A DNA stretch of 64,000 bases, taken from contig JALWVU010000004.1 of assembly GCA_027079305.1 (NCBI GenBank), positions 22,357-86,356 on the forward strand. Direction: 5' to 3'. Positions 29,291 to 42,337 of this stretch are shown here, piece after piece. This stretch comes from Aquificaceae bacterium (GTDB lineage: Bacteria; Aquificota; Aquificia; Aquificales; Aquificaceae). The position numbers and the translations under genes are program-made. The notes beneath the pieces were generated by a model that was not told the DNA's origin, did not search any database, and was given only the letters and a program-made list of their open reading frames with translations. Every line of letters starts with the position of its first letter. The stretch's first letter is position 1.

Positions 29291-30015
29291 TGGCGGAAAA
29301 ACAGTGGTACGCTCTTCAGGTTGAGGCGGGAAAGGAGGTTGCTGCAAGGGAGAACTTCCTGAAGGTTCTTGAGCTTGAGGGCCTGAAGGATCTGGTAGAG
29401 CAGGTGGTAGTTCCTGCGGAGGAGAAGGTAGTAATAAGGGCGATGGGAAAGGAGAAGTACAGGCTTTCCCTTAAAGGTAACAACAGGGACCTTCCCGTCC
29501 TCGGCAAGAAGGGAGTTACAACATTCAGGATAGAGAACGGCACTGTAAGAGTTGTGGAAAGCGTTGAAGGTGACGATTGCCTCAAAGCACCCCCCATATC
29601 AAAGCCGGGCCAGAAGCTCGTTTGCAAGGACAACAGGACGGAGGCCAAGATAGTTCTCGATAACAAGATGTTCCCCGGATACATACTGATAAAAGCACAC
29701 ATGAACGACAAGCTACTCAGGGCCATAGAGAAAACTCCTCACATATACAAACCCGTTCTCGTGGGAGGCAAGGTGGTTCCCCTGAAGGAGGAAGAGGTTA
29801 ACAGGATACTGGAGCAGGTTCAGAGGGGTGTGAAGACGAAGAAGGTAGAGTTCGAGAAGGGAGATCAGGTGAGGGTTATAGAAGGACCCTTCATGAACTT
29901 TACGGGAACCGTCGAGGAGGTTCATCCGGAGAGGGAGAAGCTCACGGTTCTCATAAGCATATTCGGAAGGTTAACCCCCGTCGAGCTTGACTTCAACCAG
30001 GTCGAGAAGATTTAG
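29290..30015 (+). CDS. nusG: Transcription termination/antitermination factor NusG with extra domain
   Basis: 241 aa against about 181 in E. coli. The NGN domain starts [11 protein letters not shown] and resumes at [11 protein letters not shown]; between them (about residues 60-115) lies an inserted beta-rich domain, as known for Aquifex NusG (domain II). The KOW domain has [21 protein letters not shown]. Binds RNA polymerase and links it to Rho or the ribosome. Confidence 0.97.
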   Translation: MAEKQWYALQVEAGKEVAARENFLKVLELEGLKDLVEQVVVPAEEKVVIRAMGKEKYRLSLKGNNRDLPVLGKKGVTTFRIENGTVRVVESVEGDDCLKAPPISKPGQKLVCKDNRTEAKIVLDNKMFPGYILIKAHMNDKLLRAIEKTPHIYKPVLVGGKVVPLKEEEVNRILEQVQRGVKTKKVEFEKGDQVRVIEGPFMNFTGTVEEVHPEREKLTVLISIFGRLTPVELDFNQVEKI

Positions 30016-30026
30016 GAGGAAAGGAG

Positions 30027-30464
30027 ATGGCCAAGAAGGTGGTAGGAACCATAGAGCTTATGCTCCCCGCACAGCAGGCCTCGCCCGCACCGCCTGTGGG
30101 TCCCGCTCTCGGTCAGCACGGTGTGAACATAATGGAGTTCGTCAAGCAGTTTAACGCGGCGAGCAAGGACTTCGAGCCCGGAACGATCCTTCCCGTGGTG
30201 ATAACCGTCTACCAGGACAGGAGCTTCACCTTTATAATGAAAACCCCGCCCGTCTCTTACCTTCTCAAAAAGGCGGCGGGAGTAGAGAAGGGAGCTTCCG
30301 ATCCGAAGAGGCAGAAGGTAGGGAAGGTTACCCTCAAACAGGTGGAGGAGATAGCCAAGATGAAGCTCAAGGATATGAACACGGACGACCTCCAGGCTGC
30401 CATGAGGACCGTGGCGGGGACCGCAAGAAGCATGGGTATAGAGATAGAAGGTTGGAAGGAGTAG
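30027..30464 (+). CDS. rplK: 50S ribosomal protein L11
   Basis: 145 aa: the N-terminal [31 protein letters not shown] segment, then the C-terminal rRNA-binding domain with [38 protein letters not shown]. Part of the GTPase-associated centre. Confidence 0.98.
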   Translation: MAKKVVGTIELMLPAQQASPAPPVGPALGQHGVNIMEFVKQFNAASKDFEPGTILPVVITVYQDRSFTFIMKTPPVSYLLKKAAGVEKGASDPKRQKVGKVTLKQVEEIAKMKLKDMNTDDLQAAMRTVAGTARSMGIEIEGWKE

Positions 30465-30468
30465 TGCC

Positions 30469-31197
30469 ATGGCGAAGAGAGGGAAGAAGTATCTTAAAGC
30501 TTTAGAGCTTGTGGACAGGAACAGGACCTACACCGTTGAAGAGGCTGTAGATCTTATCAAAAAGATGGCGGAAGTGGCCCAGAGAGGCTTCGATGAAACC
30601 GTGGAACTCGCCATGAGACTGAACGTGGATCCCAAGTACGCGGATCAGATGGTAAGGGGCTCTGTCGTTCTCCCGCACGGGCTCGGAAAGCCCATAAAGG
30701 TTCTCGTCCTTGCGGAAGGTGAGGAGGCCAAAAAGGCGGAAGAGGCAGGGGCGGACTACGTGGGCGGAGAGAACCTGATAAACAAGATCCTCAAAGAGGA
30801 GTGGATAGACTACGACGTGGTTATAGCCACACCCGAGATAATGCCCAAGGTGGCCAAGCTCGGAAGGATCCTGGGTCCCAGAGGTCTAATGCCCAATCCC
30901 AAAACCGGAACGGTGACGAGGAACGTGGAGCAGGCCATAAAGGATGCCAAGAAGGGAAGGGTCGAGTTCAAGGTGGACAAGGCGGGGAACATACACATGC
31001 CCGTAGGTAAGGTCTCCTTCGATAAGGAGAAGCTCGTAGAGAACATCTACTCAGCCATAGATGCCGTTGTCAGGGCAAGGCCCCCGGGAGCAAAGGGCCA
31101 GTATGTCAAGTCTATAACTCTCTCCACCACGATGGGCCCCGGCATAAAGATAGATATACCCGAGACCATGAAGAAGCTACAGGAGCTTGCAGCTTAA
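30469..31197 (+). CDS. rplA: 50S ribosomal protein L1
   Basis: 242 aa: [72 protein letters not shown] and [15 protein letters not shown]. Forms the mobile L1 stalk at the E site; in many bacteria it represses its own operon. Four bp after rplK. Confidence 0.98.
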   Translation: MAKRGKKYLKALELVDRNRTYTVEEAVDLIKKMAEVAQRGFDETVELAMRLNVDPKYADQMVRGSVVLPHGLGKPIKVLVLAEGEEAKKAEEAGADYVGGENLINKILKEEWIDYDVVIATPEIMPKVAKLGRILGPRGLMPNPKTGTVTRNVEQAIKDAKKGRVEFKVDKAGNIHMPVGKVSFDKEKLVENIYSAIDAVVRARPPGAKGQYVKSITLSTTMGPGIKIDIPETMKKLQELAA

Positions 31198-31209
31198 AGG
31201 AGTGGAGCC

Positions 31210-31749
31210 ATGGAAAGAAAGAGCCTTATAAGAAAAAAGGAGCTGGTAGCCTCTTACAAGGAGAGGCTCAAGAAGTCTAACGGTTTCGTGGTCTTCTTCA
31301 ACTTCCAGGGGATAGATGCCTTCCCCTTCTCCCAGCTGAGGGCAAAGATAAGGGCTACTTCGGGAGAGATAGTCGTGGGAAGGAACACCCTGCTTTACAG
31401 GGCCTTCGAGGACACCCCGCTGGTGGACCACAGGGACATATTCGTGGGACCGAGCGCGGCTCTGTTCGCCTACGAGGATCCGGTTTCTACCACCAAGACT
31501 CTCGTGGAGTTTTTAAAGGAGGTCTTCGACAAAGAGTATAAGGAGAAGCTCAAGGGTGGCCTTATAAACGGCAAGTTCATGACCCCGGAGGAGGTCGTCG
31601 CCCTCGCGGAGCTTCCGAGCAGGGAGGAGCTCGTGGCCAAGCTTCTGGGAGTTCTGATGGCTCCCGTAACCCAGCTGGCGATGACCCTGAAGGCGGTTCC
31701 CCAGAAGCTCGTTCTTACTTTGAAAGCTATAGAGGAGCAAAAATCTTAA
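31210..31749 (+). CDS. rplJ: 50S ribosomal protein L10
   Basis: 179 aa: N-terminal rRNA-binding domain with [43 protein letters not shown] and a C-terminal helix holding L7/L12 dimers ([26 protein letters not shown]). No separate L10 leader is possible in the 12-bp gap to rplA. Confidence 0.97.
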   Translation: MERKSLIRKKELVASYKERLKKSNGFVVFFNFQGIDAFPFSQLRAKIRATSGEIVVGRNTLLYRAFEDTPLVDHRDIFVGPSAALFAYEDPVSTTKTLVEFLKEVFDKEYKEKLKGGLINGKFMTPEEVVALAELPSREELVAKLLGVLMAPVTQLAMTLKAVPQKLVLTLKAIEEQKS

Positions 31750-31761
31750 GGAGGTTCTGGT

Positions 31762-32151
31762 ATGGCTACACTTACCATTGACGAAATCGTCGAGGCTATC
31801 AAGAACATGAGCGTTCTCGAGGTGGCCGAGCTTGTTAAGAGACTCGAGGAGGAGTTCGGAGTCTCAGCAGCAGCCATGGTTGCTGCCGCACCCGCCGTAG
31901 GAGCAGCCGCAGGTGGAGCCGCCGCGGCGGCCGAGGAGAAGACCGAGTTTGACGTTATCCTCAAGTCCCCCGGCGGGAACAAGATACAGGTGATCAAGGT
32001 AGTCAGGGAGATCACCGGTCTCGGCCTCAAGGAGGCCAAGGAACTCGTCGACAACGCACCCAAGCCCATAAAGGAAGGCGTCTCCAAGGAGGAGGCGGAG
32101 CAGATAAAGGCCAAGCTCGAAGAGGCAGGGGCAGAGGTAGAGCTGAAGTAA
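31762..32151 (+). CDS. rplL: 50S ribosomal protein L7/L12
   Basis: 129 aa: N-terminal dimer domain ([31 protein letters not shown]), an Ala/Gly hinge, and the factor-binding C-terminal domain ([42 protein letters not shown]). Recruits translational GTPases. Confidence 0.98.
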   Translation: MATLTIDEIVEAIKNMSVLEVAELVKRLEEEFGVSAAAMVAAAPAVGAAAGGAAAAAEEKTEFDVILKSPGGNKIQVIKVVREITGLGLKEAKELVDNAPKPIKEGVSKEEAEQIKAKLEEAGAEVELK

Positions 32152-32187
32152 TAGTGGATCGCGCCTGTATAGAGGCTTCTGGGAACG

Positions 32188-32224
32188 GGGCACCCGATAA
32201 TCGGGTGCCCTATTCTGGGTTTTT
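32188..32224 (+). terminator. rplL-rpoB attenuator/terminator
   Basis: Perfect 10-bp inverted repeat GGGCACCCGA / TCGGGTGCCC with a TAA loop (32188-32210), followed nine bases later by TTTTT. Same location as the partial terminator known between rplL and rpoB in E. coli, so it may tune the ribosomal protein to polymerase ratio. Confidence 0.75.
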
Positions 32225-32279
32225 GGTGTTCTGTGCTAAAATTAAAAATTTGCCACTAAATCTGTAAGGGGTGGAAAGT

Positions 32280-35200
32280 ATGAGAAACGTCGCACTTCCG
32301 AGAAAGTTCTTCGGGAGGAGAGAAGAAATTATAGAGCCTCCCTACCTATTGAGTGTACCAAAAAACTCCTTCGAGAGCTTCATTCAGCTCAGGAAGGCAC
32401 CCCACGAGAGAGAGAACAAGGGACTTGAATACATATTCAGAACCTCCTTTCCTTTCGTAGATCCGGACGGAAACATATACATGGAGTATCTCGGCTATGA
32501 GATAGGGGACTGGGAGTGTAACGCCTGCGGGTATAAGCCCGAGTCCGACTTCCTGGCGGGGTGGGGAGTGGACTGTCCCAACTGTGGAGGAAAGCTCGTT
32601 TACAAGGAGAAATACACACCCGACGAGTGCAAGATAAAGGGCCTTACCTACTCCGCTCCTCTGAGGGTAATGTTCAAGCTCAAGGTAAAAACCAAGGACG
32701 GAGAGAGGGAAACGCCTCCTAAGAAGGTCTACTTCGGTGAGATACCCCTCATGACAGACTGGGGGTCCTTCATCATAAACGGGAGCGAGAGGGTAATAGT
32801 AAACCAGCTGATAAGATCTACGGGTGTTTTCTTCGAGGAAAAGGAGGAGAAGCAGAAGGACGCCACCATCACGAGGATCATATACAGGGCGAGCATAATT
32901 CCCGATAAGGGATCGAGGATAGAGTTCGAGCTCTCCGGAACCACGGACCTCTTCTCTGCGAGGGTAGACAAGAAGAAGGTAAGCGGTATAGCAATACTGA
33001 GGGCATGGGGTTTTGAGACCGCCTACGAGATCCTCTCCAACTTCTACGAGGGCGTCAGAAAGCTCGTTGTCAGGGACGGTGCCCTCTTCGATGCCCAGAC
33101 CGGGGAGGAGTTCAAGCCCGAGGATCTGGAGCACCACTACATATTCGCCATACTCAGGTATAAGGCCAAGCTCGAAGACTCGGACAAGGAGAAGGAGTTT
33201 ATAGAAGAGAGGTTCATAGAGAATTGGGAAGGTCTGGAGCTTCTCCTTAAGGACGACAGGATAAAGGTCGAGGCTGTAACGATCCTTCCCAACGAGAACG
33301 CTGTAAAAAGCCCCTACGCCAAGATAGTGGTCGAGACCCTTGAAGAGGATACGAGGCCGAGAGACCCCGACAGGATGAGCCCCGTCAAGGTCCCCTCCCA
33401 GTTTTCCCTCAGAGACTACGGCTACATGGAGATCTACAAGAAGCTCAGACTCGTAGAGACCATGACCATGGAGATAGAGAACCTCATCGAGAGGGCACGC
33501 TCCTACTTCGAGACCTTCTTCGGACACATCACCAGATACGATCTCTCGAAAGTCGGTAGGGTCAAGATAAACGCCAAGGTCCACAAGCTTCCCAAAACTC
33601 TAAAACCTGCTGACGTTGACCTCCTCGACAAGTTCCCTCCCCTCGCCCTTGCGGAGGACGTTGGCAAGTATAAGGAGGGGACCAGGTTAACCAAAGATAT
33701 CCTCAAGGAGATCTTCAAGAAGGTCAAAGAGATAAAGGTAAAGGACTACACAGAAGAAGAAGCGAGGTTCATCCTCCCGATAGACCTGATAAACATACTC
33801 AAGTATCTGATAGATCTGAGGTTCAGGAGGGAGAGGAAGGATGACATAGCCCACCTCGGAAACAGGAGAGTCAGGTCCGTAGGTGAGCTTCTCGAGAACC
33901 AGGTAAGGACCGGCATAGCCAAGATGGAGAAGGTCTTCAGGGACAGGATAGCGGTCATAAACCCCGAGGACCCCAACATAAGACCTCAAGATCTCATAAA
34001 CCCCAGATACGTGACCAACTCCATCGTGGAATTCCTCAAGGGAGGACAGCTCTCCCAGTATCTCGACAACGCCAATCCCCTTTCCGCTCTAACCCACAAG
34101 AGGAGGCTCTCCGCTCTCGGACCGGGAGGACTCACCAGGGAGAGCGCCAAGTTCGAGATAAGGGACGTCCACCCCTCCCACTACGGGAGGATATGTCCCA
34201 TAGAGACTCCCGAGGGACAGAACATAGGACTCGTTACCTCCATGACCGTCTACGCCCAGGTGAACGAATACGGCTTCCTCATAACTCCCTACAGGAAGGT
34301 TGAGAACGGTGTGGTCACCGACAAGATAGAATATCTGGCCGCCTACGAGGAGGAGGACTACGTCATAGCCCAGAGCACCCCTACCGACGAAAAGGGAAGG
34401 ATACTCGCTGAACGGGTTCTCGCAAGGCACAAGAACGACATAAGGATAGTAAAGCCAGAGCAGGTGAACTACATAGACGTATCTCCAAGGCAGGTGATCT
34501 CGGTGTCCGCGTCGCTAATACCCTTCCTTGAGCACGACGACGCGAACAGGGCCCTGATGGGGTCGAACATGCAGAGGCAGGCTGTCCCGCTGATCCTGAC
34601 TCAGGCGCCCCTTATAGGGACCGGTATGGAGAAGAAGGTGGCCAGAGACTCCCACTCGGTAGTCGTGGCAAAGAGGGGAGGCGTAGTCGAAGAGGTGGAC
34701 AGCTCGAGGATAGTGATAAGGGTGAATCCCGAGGAGATAGATCCTTCCGATCCCCTCGACTTCGGGATAGACATATACGAGCTCAAGAAGTTCCAGAGGA
34801 CGAACCAGAATACCTGCGTTAACCAGAGGCCCCTCGTGAAGAAAGGGCAGGAGGTAAAGGCGGGAGAGGTCATAGCGGACGGTCAGTCCACCTACAGGGG
34901 AGAGCTCGCCCTCGGGAAGGACGTTCTCGTCGCCTTCATGCCCTGGAGAGGATACAACTTCGAGGACGCTATAGTCATCTCCGAGAGGCTCGTCAAGGAG
35001 GACGTATACACATCCATCCACATAGAGGAGCTCGAGGTGGAGGCGAGGGAAACCAAGCTCGGTGAAGAGGAGATAACGAGGCAGATCCCCGGAATTCCGG
35101 AGAAGGCCTTAGCACATCTGGACGAGCTTGGAATAGTGAGGATAGGGACCTACGTAAAGCCCGGAGACATACTCGTCGGTAAGGTGACCCCCAAAGGGGA

Positions 35201-36680
35201 GACCCAGCTCACTCCTGAAGAGAAGCTCCTCCAGGCCATATTCGGTGAGAAGTCCAAGGACGTTAAGGACTCCTCTCTCAGATGTCCTCCGGGTGTAGAA
35301 GGAGTAGTTATCGACGTTCAAATATTCACGAGGAGAACCGGGGAGAGGAGGAGCATGCTCGCGGACACGGTGGAAAGGGAGGAGATGGAGTCTCTGAAAG
35401 AGGAGCTCGAGAAGAGGAAGAACCTGATAGTCGAAGGCAGGAACAAGGTTCTCAAAGGTCTCCTGCTCGGGAAGAAGATAGAGAAAGATGTCACCATAAG
35501 GAAGAAGACCTACAAGGCGGGAACCAAGATAGACGAGAGCGTGCTCAAGTCACTCCTCAACTTCATAATTTCCAAACCTGACAACTTCTTCAAGAGCAAG
35601 AAGCTGATACAGCAGATAAGCGAGGTGGTCAGCAGGTCCAAGAGCCAGATCCAGATGCTCACTAAGATCTACGAAGAGAAGAAGAAGATGCTCTACAGGA
35701 GGGGAGACCTGCCCCCCGGTGTCATAACGCTGGTGAAGGTCTACATAGCTCAGAAGAGGAAGATAAAAGTCGGAGACAAGATGGCGGGAAGACACGGGAA
35801 CAAGGGTGTTATCTCCGTGGTCCTTCCAGTGGAGGACATGCCCTTCCTGCCCGACGGAACTCCCGTGGACATAGTCCTCAATCCCCTCGGTGTTCCCTCC
35901 AGGATGAACGTGGGTCAGATACTCGAAACCCACCTCGGATGGGCGGCGAGGGGCCTCGGCAAGAAGATAGGGGAGATGCTCGCCAAAGGTGTGGACAGGA
36001 AGAAGCTCACCGAATGGATGAAGGAGACCTACGCGATAGGTGATCCTACCGGTGAGAACGCCAGGTTCATAGAGGAGTTCCTGAACTCCCTATCCGATGA
36101 GGAATTTTACGAGGTCATGAAGGACTACGCCCAGAACGGCATACCCATGGCAACGCCCGCCTTCGAAGGGGCGGAGGAGGATGCAATAAAGGAGCTTCTC
36201 AAACGGGCGGGCCTTCCCGAAAACGGAAAGACGATACTCTACGATGGAAGGACGGGAGAGCCCTTCGACTTCGAGGTAACGGTAGGCTACATGCACATGC
36301 TCAAGCTCATCCACATGGTGGACGACAAGGTCCACGCCAGGTCCACAGGACCCTACTCCCTGGTCACCCAGCAACCTCTCGGCGGAAGGGCCCAGTTCGG
36401 CGGTCAGAGGCTCGGGGAGATGGAGGTCTGGGCGCTCGAGGCTCACGGCGCTGCCTACACGCTCCAGGAGATGCTCACAGTCAAGTCCGACGACATCGAA
36501 GGAAGGAGCAAGGTTTACGAGTCAATCGTCAAGGGCAAGTATACCTACTCTCCGGGCATACCCGAGTCCTTCAGGGTTCTTGTAAGGGAGCTTAAGGCCC
36601 TCAGCCTCGATGTTAGATGTATGAACGGTGAGGACGTTGGCTGTGATCAGGTTGAGATGAAGGAGGAGGAAGAAAGATGA
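32280..36680 (+). CDS. rpoB: RNA polymerase beta subunit
   Basis: 1466 aa, longer than E. coli RpoB (1342). Recognised: the fork/rifampicin region with [28 protein letters not shown] and [35 protein letters not shown], and the C-terminal [15 protein letters not shown] and the Q(P)[26 protein letters not shown] switch region. Two CxxC pairs near residues 80-100 (ECNACGY...CPNCGG) suggest an N-terminal zinc site. The ATG at 32280 is preferred over GTG at 32271 because AAGGGG is 8-13 bases before it. Overlaps rpoC by 4 bp. Confidence 0.98.
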   Translation: MRNVALPRKFFGRREEIIEPPYLLSVPKNSFESFIQLRKAPHERENKGLEYIFRTSFPFVDPDGNIYMEYLGYEIGDWECNACGYKPESDFLAGWGVDCPNCGGKLVYKEKYTPDECKIKGLTYSAPLRVMFKLKVKTKDGERETPPKKVYFGEIPLMTDWGSFIINGSERVIVNQLIRSTGVFFEEKEEKQKDATITRIIYRASIIPDKGSRIEFELSGTTDLFSARVDKKKVSGIAILRAWGFETAYEILSNFYEGVRKLVVRDGALFDAQTGEEFKPEDLEHHYIFAILRYKAKLEDSDKEKEFIEERFIENWEGLELLLKDDRIKVEAVTILPNENAVKSPYAKIVVETLEEDTRPRDPDRMSPVKVPSQFSLRDYGYMEIYKKLRLVETMTMEIENLIERARSYFETFFGHITRYDLSKVGRVKINAKVHKLPKTLKPADVDLLDKFPPLALAEDVGKYKEGTRLTKDILKEIFKKVKEIKVKDYTEEEARFILPIDLINILKYLIDLRFRRERKDDIAHLGNRRVRSVGELLENQVRTGIAKMEKVFRDRIAVINPEDPNIRPQDLINPRYVTNSIVEFLKGGQLSQYLDNANPLSALTHKRRLSALGPGGLTRESAKFEIRDVHPSHYGRICPIETPEGQNIGLVTSMTVYAQVNEYGFLITPYRKVENGVVTDKIEYLAAYEEEDYVIAQSTPTDEKGRILAERVLARHKNDIRIVKPEQVNYIDVSPRQVISVSASLIPFLEHDDANRALMGSNMQRQAVPLILTQAPLIGTGMEKKVARDSHSVVVAKRGGVVEEVDSSRIVIRVNPEEIDPSDPLDFGIDIYELKKFQRTNQNTCVNQRPLVKKGQEVKAGEVIADGQSTYRGELALGKDVLVAFMPWRGYNFEDAIVISERLVKEDVYTSIHIEELEVEARETKLGEEEITRQIPGIPEKALAHLDELGIVRIGTYVKPGDILVGKVTPKGETQLTPEEKLLQAIFGEKSKDVKDSSLRCPPGVEGVVIDVQIFTRRTGERRSMLADTVEREEMESLKEELEKRKNLIVEGRNKVLKGLLLGKKIEKDVTIRKKTYKAGTKIDESVLKSLLNFIISKPDNFFKSKKLIQQISEVVSRSKSQIQMLTKIYEEKKKMLYRRGDLPPGVITLVKVYIAQKRKIKVGDKMAGRHGNKGVISVVLPVEDMPFLPDGTPVDIVLNPLGVPSRMNVGQILETHLGWAARGLGKKIGEMLAKGVDRKKLTEWMKETYAIGDPTGENARFIEEFLNSLSDEEFYEVMKDYAQNGIPMATPAFEGAEEDAIKELLKRAGLPENGKTILYDGRTGEPFDFEVTVGYMHMLKLIHMVDDKVHARSTGPYSLVTQQPLGGRAQFGGQRLGEMEVWALEAHGAAYTLQEMLTVKSDDIEGRSKVYESIVKGKYTYSPGIPESFRVLVRELKALSLDVRCMNGEDVGCDQVEMKEEEER

Positions 36681-39600
36681 ATCAGAAAAGGAGAGGTCTC
36701 TTTCCTTTCGAGAAGATAAAGCTCATGCTCGCCTCCCCCGATGAGATAAGGAGCTGGTCCCACGGGGAGGTGAAGCGTCCCGAAACCCTGAACTACAGAA
36801 CACTAAAGCCGGAAAAGGACGGACTCTTCTGTGCAAAGATATTCGGACCTGTTAAGGACTACGAGTGTCTGTGCGGTAAATACAGAGGAAAGAGATACGA
36901 GGGAACGATATGTGATAGGTGTGGAGTGGAGGTAACCCTCTCCTACGAGAGGAGGAAGAGGTTTGGACACATAGAGCTCGCTGCCCCCGTGGCCCATATC
37001 TGGTTCCTCAAATCCACGCCCTCAAAGATAGGAACACTCCTGAACATGACCTCAAGGGACGTGGAGAGGGTTATATACTTCGAGTCCTACCTCGTCATAG
37101 AGTATCCCAACGAGGAGGAAGAGGAGGCCTTTGAGAAGGCGGAGGATACAATACCTCTCAACGATGGGACCACGACCAAGTGGGTTAAGCTCCACATAGT
37201 TACCGAGACCGAGTTCGAGGAGGAGTATTCCTTCACGGTAGACGAGAAGTATGAATACGGGATGGGGGCGGAGATAATAAAGCAGGTCCTCTCCCAGCTC
37301 GACCTCAACGAATACTCCAAGAAACTCAAATCTCTTATAAAGCCCTACAGCATAGGCTTTGAGGATCTCGGAAAAGAGGTGGAGATTCAGCACAAGAATC
37401 TCTACGAGAAGATAATCAGGACCATAGCGGAGGACTTCAGGTCCTTCGGAGTGAACTTCCCCAACCTCGAGGAGAAGGGGCTTTCTCTGGAGGAAGCCAT
37501 ACACAAGCTCATAAGCGAGGAGATATACCTCAACGTGGAAACGGGAGAGCTTTCAGAGGAGGACAAGGGAGAGGATTACCTGACCGGGAAGGAGGCCATA
37601 AGGACCTACTACGAGAACCTCAGGAAGAAGAAGAACCTGCCCATATTTGAGAGGATTAAGGAAGACATCAGGGCGACCGTTCTCAAGGAGGTATCCGAAC
37701 AGAAGGTCCGCAAATACCTGAGGATACTCAAACTGGTGGAGGGCTTCATAAAGAGCGGGAACAGGCCCGAGTGGATGATCCTCGAGGTCATACCCGTCCT
37801 GCCTCCAGACCTCAGGCCTCTGGTGGCCCTCGACGGGGGAAGGTTCGCCACCTCAGACCTCAACGACCTCTACAGGAGGCTCATAAACAGAAACAACAGG
37901 CTCAAGCGCCTTATAGAGCTCGACGCTCCCGAGATCATAATCAGGAACGAGAAGAGGATGCTCCAGGAGGCGGTGGACGCCCTCATAGACAACGGAAAGA
38001 GGGGAAGGGTGGTAACGCAGAACGGAAGACCACTCAAGTCCCTGGCGGACTACCTCAAAGGCAAGCAGGGAAGGTTCAGGCAGAACCTCCTCGGTAAGAG
38101 GGTGGACTACTCGGGCCGTTCAGTCATAGTGGTTGGGCCCGAGCTCCAGATGCACCAGTGCGGGCTTCCCAAGATAATGGCTCTCGAGCTCTTCAAGCCC
38201 TTCGTCTACAGAAGGCTCGAGGAGAAGGGATACGCCACATCCATAAGGAACGCTAAGAAGCTTGTCGAGCAGAAGACGCCCGAGGTCTGGGAGTGCCTGG
38301 AGGAGGTGGTAAAACAGCACCCGGTGCTCCTGAACAGGGCACCCACCCTCCACAGGCCCTCCATTCAGGCCTTCGAGCCTGTCCTGGTGGAGGGTAAGGC
38401 CATAAAACTCCACCCCCTCGTCTGTCCTCCCTTCAACGCGGACTTCGACGGGGACCAGATGGCGGTTCACGTTCCCCTCGGCATAGAAGCCCAGCTCGAG
38501 TCCTACATACTCATGCTCTCCACCCAGAACATACTCTCACCGGCCCACGGAAAGCCCCTAACTATGCCCTCCCAGGACATGATTCTCGGAACCTACTACA
38601 TGACCCAGGATCCAATTCCCGGAAGGAAGGGAGAGGGCAAGGTCTTCTCTTCTCCGGAGGAGGTTTTAAAGGCCCTCGATCTCGGAAAGGTAGACATCCA
38701 CGCCAGGATAAAGGTGAAGCTCGACGGCAAGCTCGTAGAGACCACACCAGGAAGGGTTCTCTTCAACTCCATAATGCCCGAAGGTGTTCCCTTTGTTAAC
38801 CACACCCTCGACAAGAAGAACCTCTCCAAGCTCATAACGGACCTCTACATACAGGTGGGGAACGAGGAGACGGTCAAGTTCCTCGATAGGGTGAAGGAGC
38901 TCGGCTTCGTTAGGGCAACCCTGGCGGGCATATCCATAGGCGTGGACGACCTCCAGGTTCCCAAGGTCAAAAAGCAGATAATAGAGGAAGCTCTCAAGGC
39001 AACCGACGAAATCTGGAACCAGTATGTGAACAACATCATCACCAACAAGGAGCGCTACAACAAGATCATCGACATATGGTCCGAAGCCACCAACAGGATA
39101 TCCAAGGCCATGTTCGACGAGATAGAGAAGTCCGAAAGGCTCGAAAACGGTAAGAAGTTCCCCGGCGTCTTCAACCCCATCTTCATGATGGCCAACTCGG
39201 GAGCGAGAGGTAACAGGGATCAGATCCGTCAGCTGGCAGGAATGAGGGGTCTGATGGCCAAGCACTCGGGAGAGTTCATAGAGACTCCCATCATCTCCAA
39301 CTTCCGTGAAGGACTATCTGTTCTTGAATACTTCATCTCCACCTACGGAGCACGTAAGGGTCTGGCGGATACCGCTCTCAAAACAGCCTTTGCAGGATAC
39401 CTAACCAGAAGACTCGTGGACGTGGCCCAGGACATAACGGTAACCCAGCACGACTGCGGAACTCTCAAGGGCATAGAGATAGAACCTATCGTGGAGGGCG
39501 GTGAGGAGAAGGTTCCTCTCAAGGAGAGGATCTTCGGAAGGGTTCTCGCGGAAGATGTGAAGGATCCCTATACGGGAGAGGTCATAGCCAAGAGAAACGA

Positions 39601-41413
39601 GGTCATAGACGAGAAGCTTGCGGAGAAGATAGCCAGGTCCGGCGTGGAGAAGGTGAAGGTGAGATCGCCCCTCTCCTGCGAAGCGAAGCGTGGCGTGTGC
39701 GCCATGTGCTACGGATGGGACCTCTCCCAGAGGAAGATAGTCTCGGTAGGAGAGGCGGTGGGCATAATCGCGGCCCAGTCCATAGGTGAGCCGGGAACCC
39801 AGCTGACGATGAGAACCTTCCACATAGGTGGAGCTGCAACAGCCCAGAAGGTCCAGAACGTCCTTATAGCGGAGACCGCAGGTAAGGTTAAGTTCTACAA
39901 CCTGAAACTCATAACCAACAGAAAGGGAGAGGTGATAAACATATCCAGAGAGGGAGCCATAGGTATAGAGGATCAGGAAGGAAGGGTGGTAGAGAGACAC
40001 GCGGTTCCCTACGGAGCTAAGATCCTCGTCGAGGAAGGTCAGGAGGTCAAGGAGGGAACCTCCCTCGCGGAGTGGGATCCCTTCAACACCTACATAATCG
40101 CTGAGGAGGAAGGAAAGGTAGAGCTCAGGGACATAATCCTCGACGTTACCGTCAGGGAAGAGAGGGACGCCCTTACCGGTAAGACAGCCACCATAGTCTC
40201 CTTCATGAGACCCAAGGACGCCATGCTCCACACCCCGAGGGTTGTGGTGGTAACCGAGGACGGAAAAGAGCTAACCTACGACCTTCCCGTGAACTCCATA
40301 CTCAACATACCCGCGGACAAGATGGAGATAGAATGGCACAAGTGCCCCACCTGTTCCGAGGCTGAGGACGCCCACATAGAGCACAAGTATTACGTGGTTA
40401 AGGACCTGAAGGTCAAACCGGGAGACGTGCTCGCCAGAATTCCCAAGGAGATGGCCAAGGTCAGGGATATAGTGGGAGGTCTCCCCAGGGTCGAGGAGCT
40501 CTTCGAGGCCAGGAAGCCCAAGAATCCCGCCATAATTTCCGAGATAGACGGCTACGTGAAGATCTACGAGGACGCGGACGAGGTGATCGTCTACAACATG
40601 GCCACGGGAGAGACGAGGAAGTATCCCGTCAAGAAGGACGAGCTGATACTGGTGAGACACGGCCAGTTCATAAAGAAGGGCCAGCCTATAACCGAGAGCG
40701 TTGTCTCCGAGATAGACGGCCAGGTTAGGATGAAGGGAAGCAAGGGCTTCAGAGTGATCGTCTACAACAAGGAGACCGGTCTCGAGAAGGAGTATCTCGT
40801 CCCCAAAGGTAAGCACCTACTTGTCAAGGACGGGGACGAAGTGAAGGCGGGAGAACCTCTCACCGACGGAACGCCGATACCCGAAGAGATGCTCAAGGTC
40901 AAAGGCATAGAGGAGCTCCAGAAGTTCCTCCTCAAAGAGGTTCAGATGGTCTACAAACTCCAAGGTGTCGACATAAACGACAAGCACTTCGAGATCATCA
41001 TCAAGCAGATGCTCAGGAAGAGGAGGATCGTGGATCCCGGAGACAGCAACTTCCTCGTGAACGAGGAGGTGGACAAGGAAGAGCTCGAGGAAGAGATCCA
41101 GAGGATCAAGGAGGAGGGCGGAAAGCTACCCAAGGCGGAGCCTGTCCTCGTCGGAATAACCAAGGCCTCCCTCTCCACCAGAAGCTGGATATCCGCGGCA
41201 TCCTTCCAGGAGACGACCAAGGTCCTCACCGAAGCGGCCTGCGAAGGTAAGGTGGACGAGCTCTACGGGCTCAAGGAGAATGTCATAATCGGGAACCTGA
41301 TACCCGCCGGAACGGGAGTGGACGATTACTCCAGGGTGGATGTTGTGGAGGAAGGCAAGAAGCTCCTCTTCAAGGAGGAAGAGACGGAGGAATTGAAGGA
41401 GTCTGAAGATTAA
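36677..41413 (+). CDS. rpoC: RNA polymerase beta' subunit
   Basis: 1578 aa. N-terminal zinc site [23 protein letters not shown] (four cysteines), the catalytic [12 protein letters not shown] loop with three Mg-binding aspartates, bridge-helix/trigger-loop region ([19 protein letters not shown]), the second zinc site ([13 protein letters not shown]) and C-terminal [24 protein letters not shown]. About 170 aa longer than E. coli, mainly from an insertion after the N-terminal zinc region (about 120-300). Confidence 0.98.
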   Translation: MNQKRRGLFPFEKIKLMLASPDEIRSWSHGEVKRPETLNYRTLKPEKDGLFCAKIFGPVKDYECLCGKYRGKRYEGTICDRCGVEVTLSYERRKRFGHIELAAPVAHIWFLKSTPSKIGTLLNMTSRDVERVIYFESYLVIEYPNEEEEEAFEKAEDTIPLNDGTTTKWVKLHIVTETEFEEEYSFTVDEKYEYGMGAEIIKQVLSQLDLNEYSKKLKSLIKPYSIGFEDLGKEVEIQHKNLYEKIIRTIAEDFRSFGVNFPNLEEKGLSLEEAIHKLISEEIYLNVETGELSEEDKGEDYLTGKEAIRTYYENLRKKKNLPIFERIKEDIRATVLKEVSEQKVRKYLRILKLVEGFIKSGNRPEWMILEVIPVLPPDLRPLVALDGGRFATSDLNDLYRRLINRNNRLKRLIELDAPEIIIRNEKRMLQEAVDALIDNGKRGRVVTQNGRPLKSLADYLKGKQGRFRQNLLGKRVDYSGRSVIVVGPELQMHQCGLPKIMALELFKPFVYRRLEEKGYATSIRNAKKLVEQKTPEVWECLEEVVKQHPVLLNRAPTLHRPSIQAFEPVLVEGKAIKLHPLVCPPFNADFDGDQMAVHVPLGIEAQLESYILMLSTQNILSPAHGKPLTMPSQDMILGTYYMTQDPIPGRKGEGKVFSSPEEVLKALDLGKVDIHARIKVKLDGKLVETTPGRVLFNSIMPEGVPFVNHTLDKKNLSKLITDLYIQVGNEETVKFLDRVKELGFVRATLAGISIGVDDLQVPKVKKQIIEEALKATDEIWNQYVNNIITNKERYNKIIDIWSEATNRISKAMFDEIEKSERLENGKKFPGVFNPIFMMANSGARGNRDQIRQLAGMRGLMAKHSGEFIETPIISNFREGLSVLEYFISTYGARKGLADTALKTAFAGYLTRRLVDVAQDITVTQHDCGTLKGIEIEPIVEGGEEKVPLKERIFGRVLAEDVKDPYTGEVIAKRNEVIDEKLAEKIARSGVEKVKVRSPLSCEAKRGVCAMCYGWDLSQRKIVSVGEAVGIIAAQSIGEPGTQLTMRTFHIGGAATAQKVQNVLIAETAGKVKFYNLKLITNRKGEVINISREGAIGIEDQEGRVVERHAVPYGAKILVEEGQEVKEGTSLAEWDPFNTYIIAEEEGKVELRDIILDVTVREERDALTGKTATIVSFMRPKDAMLHTPRVVVVTEDGKELTYDLPVNSILNIPADKMEIEWHKCPTCSEAEDAHIEHKYYVVKDLKVKPGDVLARIPKEMAKVRDIVGGLPRVEELFEARKPKNPAIISEIDGYVKIYEDADEVIVYNMATGETRKYPVKKDELILVRHGQFIKKGQPITESVVSEIDGQVRMKGSKGFRVIVYNKETGLEKEYLVPKGKHLLVKDGDEVKAGEPLTDGTPIPEEMLKVKGIEELQKFLLKEVQMVYKLQGVDINDKHFEIIIKQMLRKRRIVDPGDSNFLVNEEVDKEELEEEIQRIKEEGGKLPKAEPVLVGITKASLSTRSWISAASFQETTKVLTEAACEGKVDELYGLKENVIIGNLIPAGTGVDDYSRVDVVEEGKKLLFKEEETEELKESED

Positions 41414-41421
41414 GGTATAAT
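41393..41421 (+). promoter_or_regulatory. Promoter of the str-S10 operon
   Basis: TTGAAG (41393-41398), 17-bp spacer, TATAAT (41416-41421). The -35 lies in the last codons of rpoC. Gives a short leader of about 26 nt to rpsL. Confidence 0.75.
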
Positions 41422-41453
41422 AGTTGATTGCGTGTTTTCAGGAGGAGAAGAGT

Positions 41454-41840
41454 ATGCCGACGATTAACCAGCTTATCAAGCACGGAAGGGAGAAGAAAAA
41501 GAAGAAGTCCAAGGCTCCCGCCCTCGAAGGGTGCCCCCAGAAGAGGGGAGTCTGCGTTAGGGTATACACGGTGACTCCCAAGAAGCCCAACTCCGCCCTC
41601 AGGAAGGTCACGAGGGTCAGGCTCTCCAACGGAATAGAGGTAACCGCCTACATACCCGGTGAAGGGCACAACCTCCAGGAGCACTCGATAGTCCTGGTAA
41701 GAGGCGGAAGGGTCAAGGACCTTCCCGGTGTCAGATACAAGGTGATCAGAGGAGCCCTCGACGCTGCAGGAGTTCAGGGTAGAAGGCAGTCCCGCTCCAA
41801 ATACGGTGCCAAGAGACCTAAGGAAGAGAAGGGAGGTTAA
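41454..41840 (+). CDS. rpsL: 30S ribosomal protein S12
   Basis: 128 aa from the ATG of [14 protein letters not shown], preceded by GGAGGAG; in-frame codons upstream do not match the family. Core: [56 protein letters not shown]. The decoding-centre lysines (KKPNS; VKDLPG) are wild-type, so no streptomycin-resistance substitution is evident there. Confidence 0.98.
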   Translation: MPTINQLIKHGREKKKKKSKAPALEGCPQKRGVCVRVYTVTPKKPNSALRKVTRVRLSNGIEVTAYIPGEGHNLQEHSIVLVRGGRVKDLPGVRYKVIRGALDAAGVQGRRQSRSKYGAKRPKEEKGG

Positions 41841-41843
41841 AGG

Positions 41844-42326
41844 ATGCCCAGGAAAGGACCCGTTCCCCCAAGAGAGATACCACCCGATCCTAAATACGGA
41901 GACGTCCTCGTCCAGAAGCTCATCAACAAGGTTATGAAGGACGGCAAAAAGAGTGTGGCGGAGTGGATAGTCTACACCGCCCTCGAGGAGGCGGCGAAAG
42001 AGAGGAAGATGACACCCGTTGAACTCCTCCACAAGGTAATAGACAACCTCAAGCCCCAGTGGGAAGTCAGGCCCAGGAGGGTAGGAGGAGCCACCTACCA
42101 GGTTCCCATAGAGGTTCCCGAGAGGAGACAGATCAGTCTCGCCATAAGGTGGCTCGTGGAGGCTGCGAGAAACAGACCGAGGGGAAGAGGTTCATACACC
42201 ATGATCCAGAGGCTCAAGGCTGAGCTTCTCGACGCTCTCGACGGCAAGGGCGGGGCTATAAAGAAGAAGGAAGATACCCACAAGATGGCTCAGGCCAACA
42301 TGGTTTTCTCACACTTCAGATGGTAA
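41844..42326 (+). CDS. rpsG: 30S ribosomal protein S7
   Basis: 160 aa: [60 protein letters not shown], and [12 protein letters not shown] at the end. Nucleates the 30S head and binds mRNA and tRNA at the E site; represses str operons in some bacteria. Confidence 0.98.
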   Translation: MPRKGPVPPREIPPDPKYGDVLVQKLINKVMKDGKKSVAEWIVYTALEEAAKERKMTPVELLHKVIDNLKPQWEVRPRRVGGATYQVPIEVPERRQISLAIRWLVEAARNRPRGRGSYTMIQRLKAELLDALDGKGGAIKKKEDTHKMAQANMVFSHFRW

Positions 42327-42337
42327 GGAGGTAAGAG

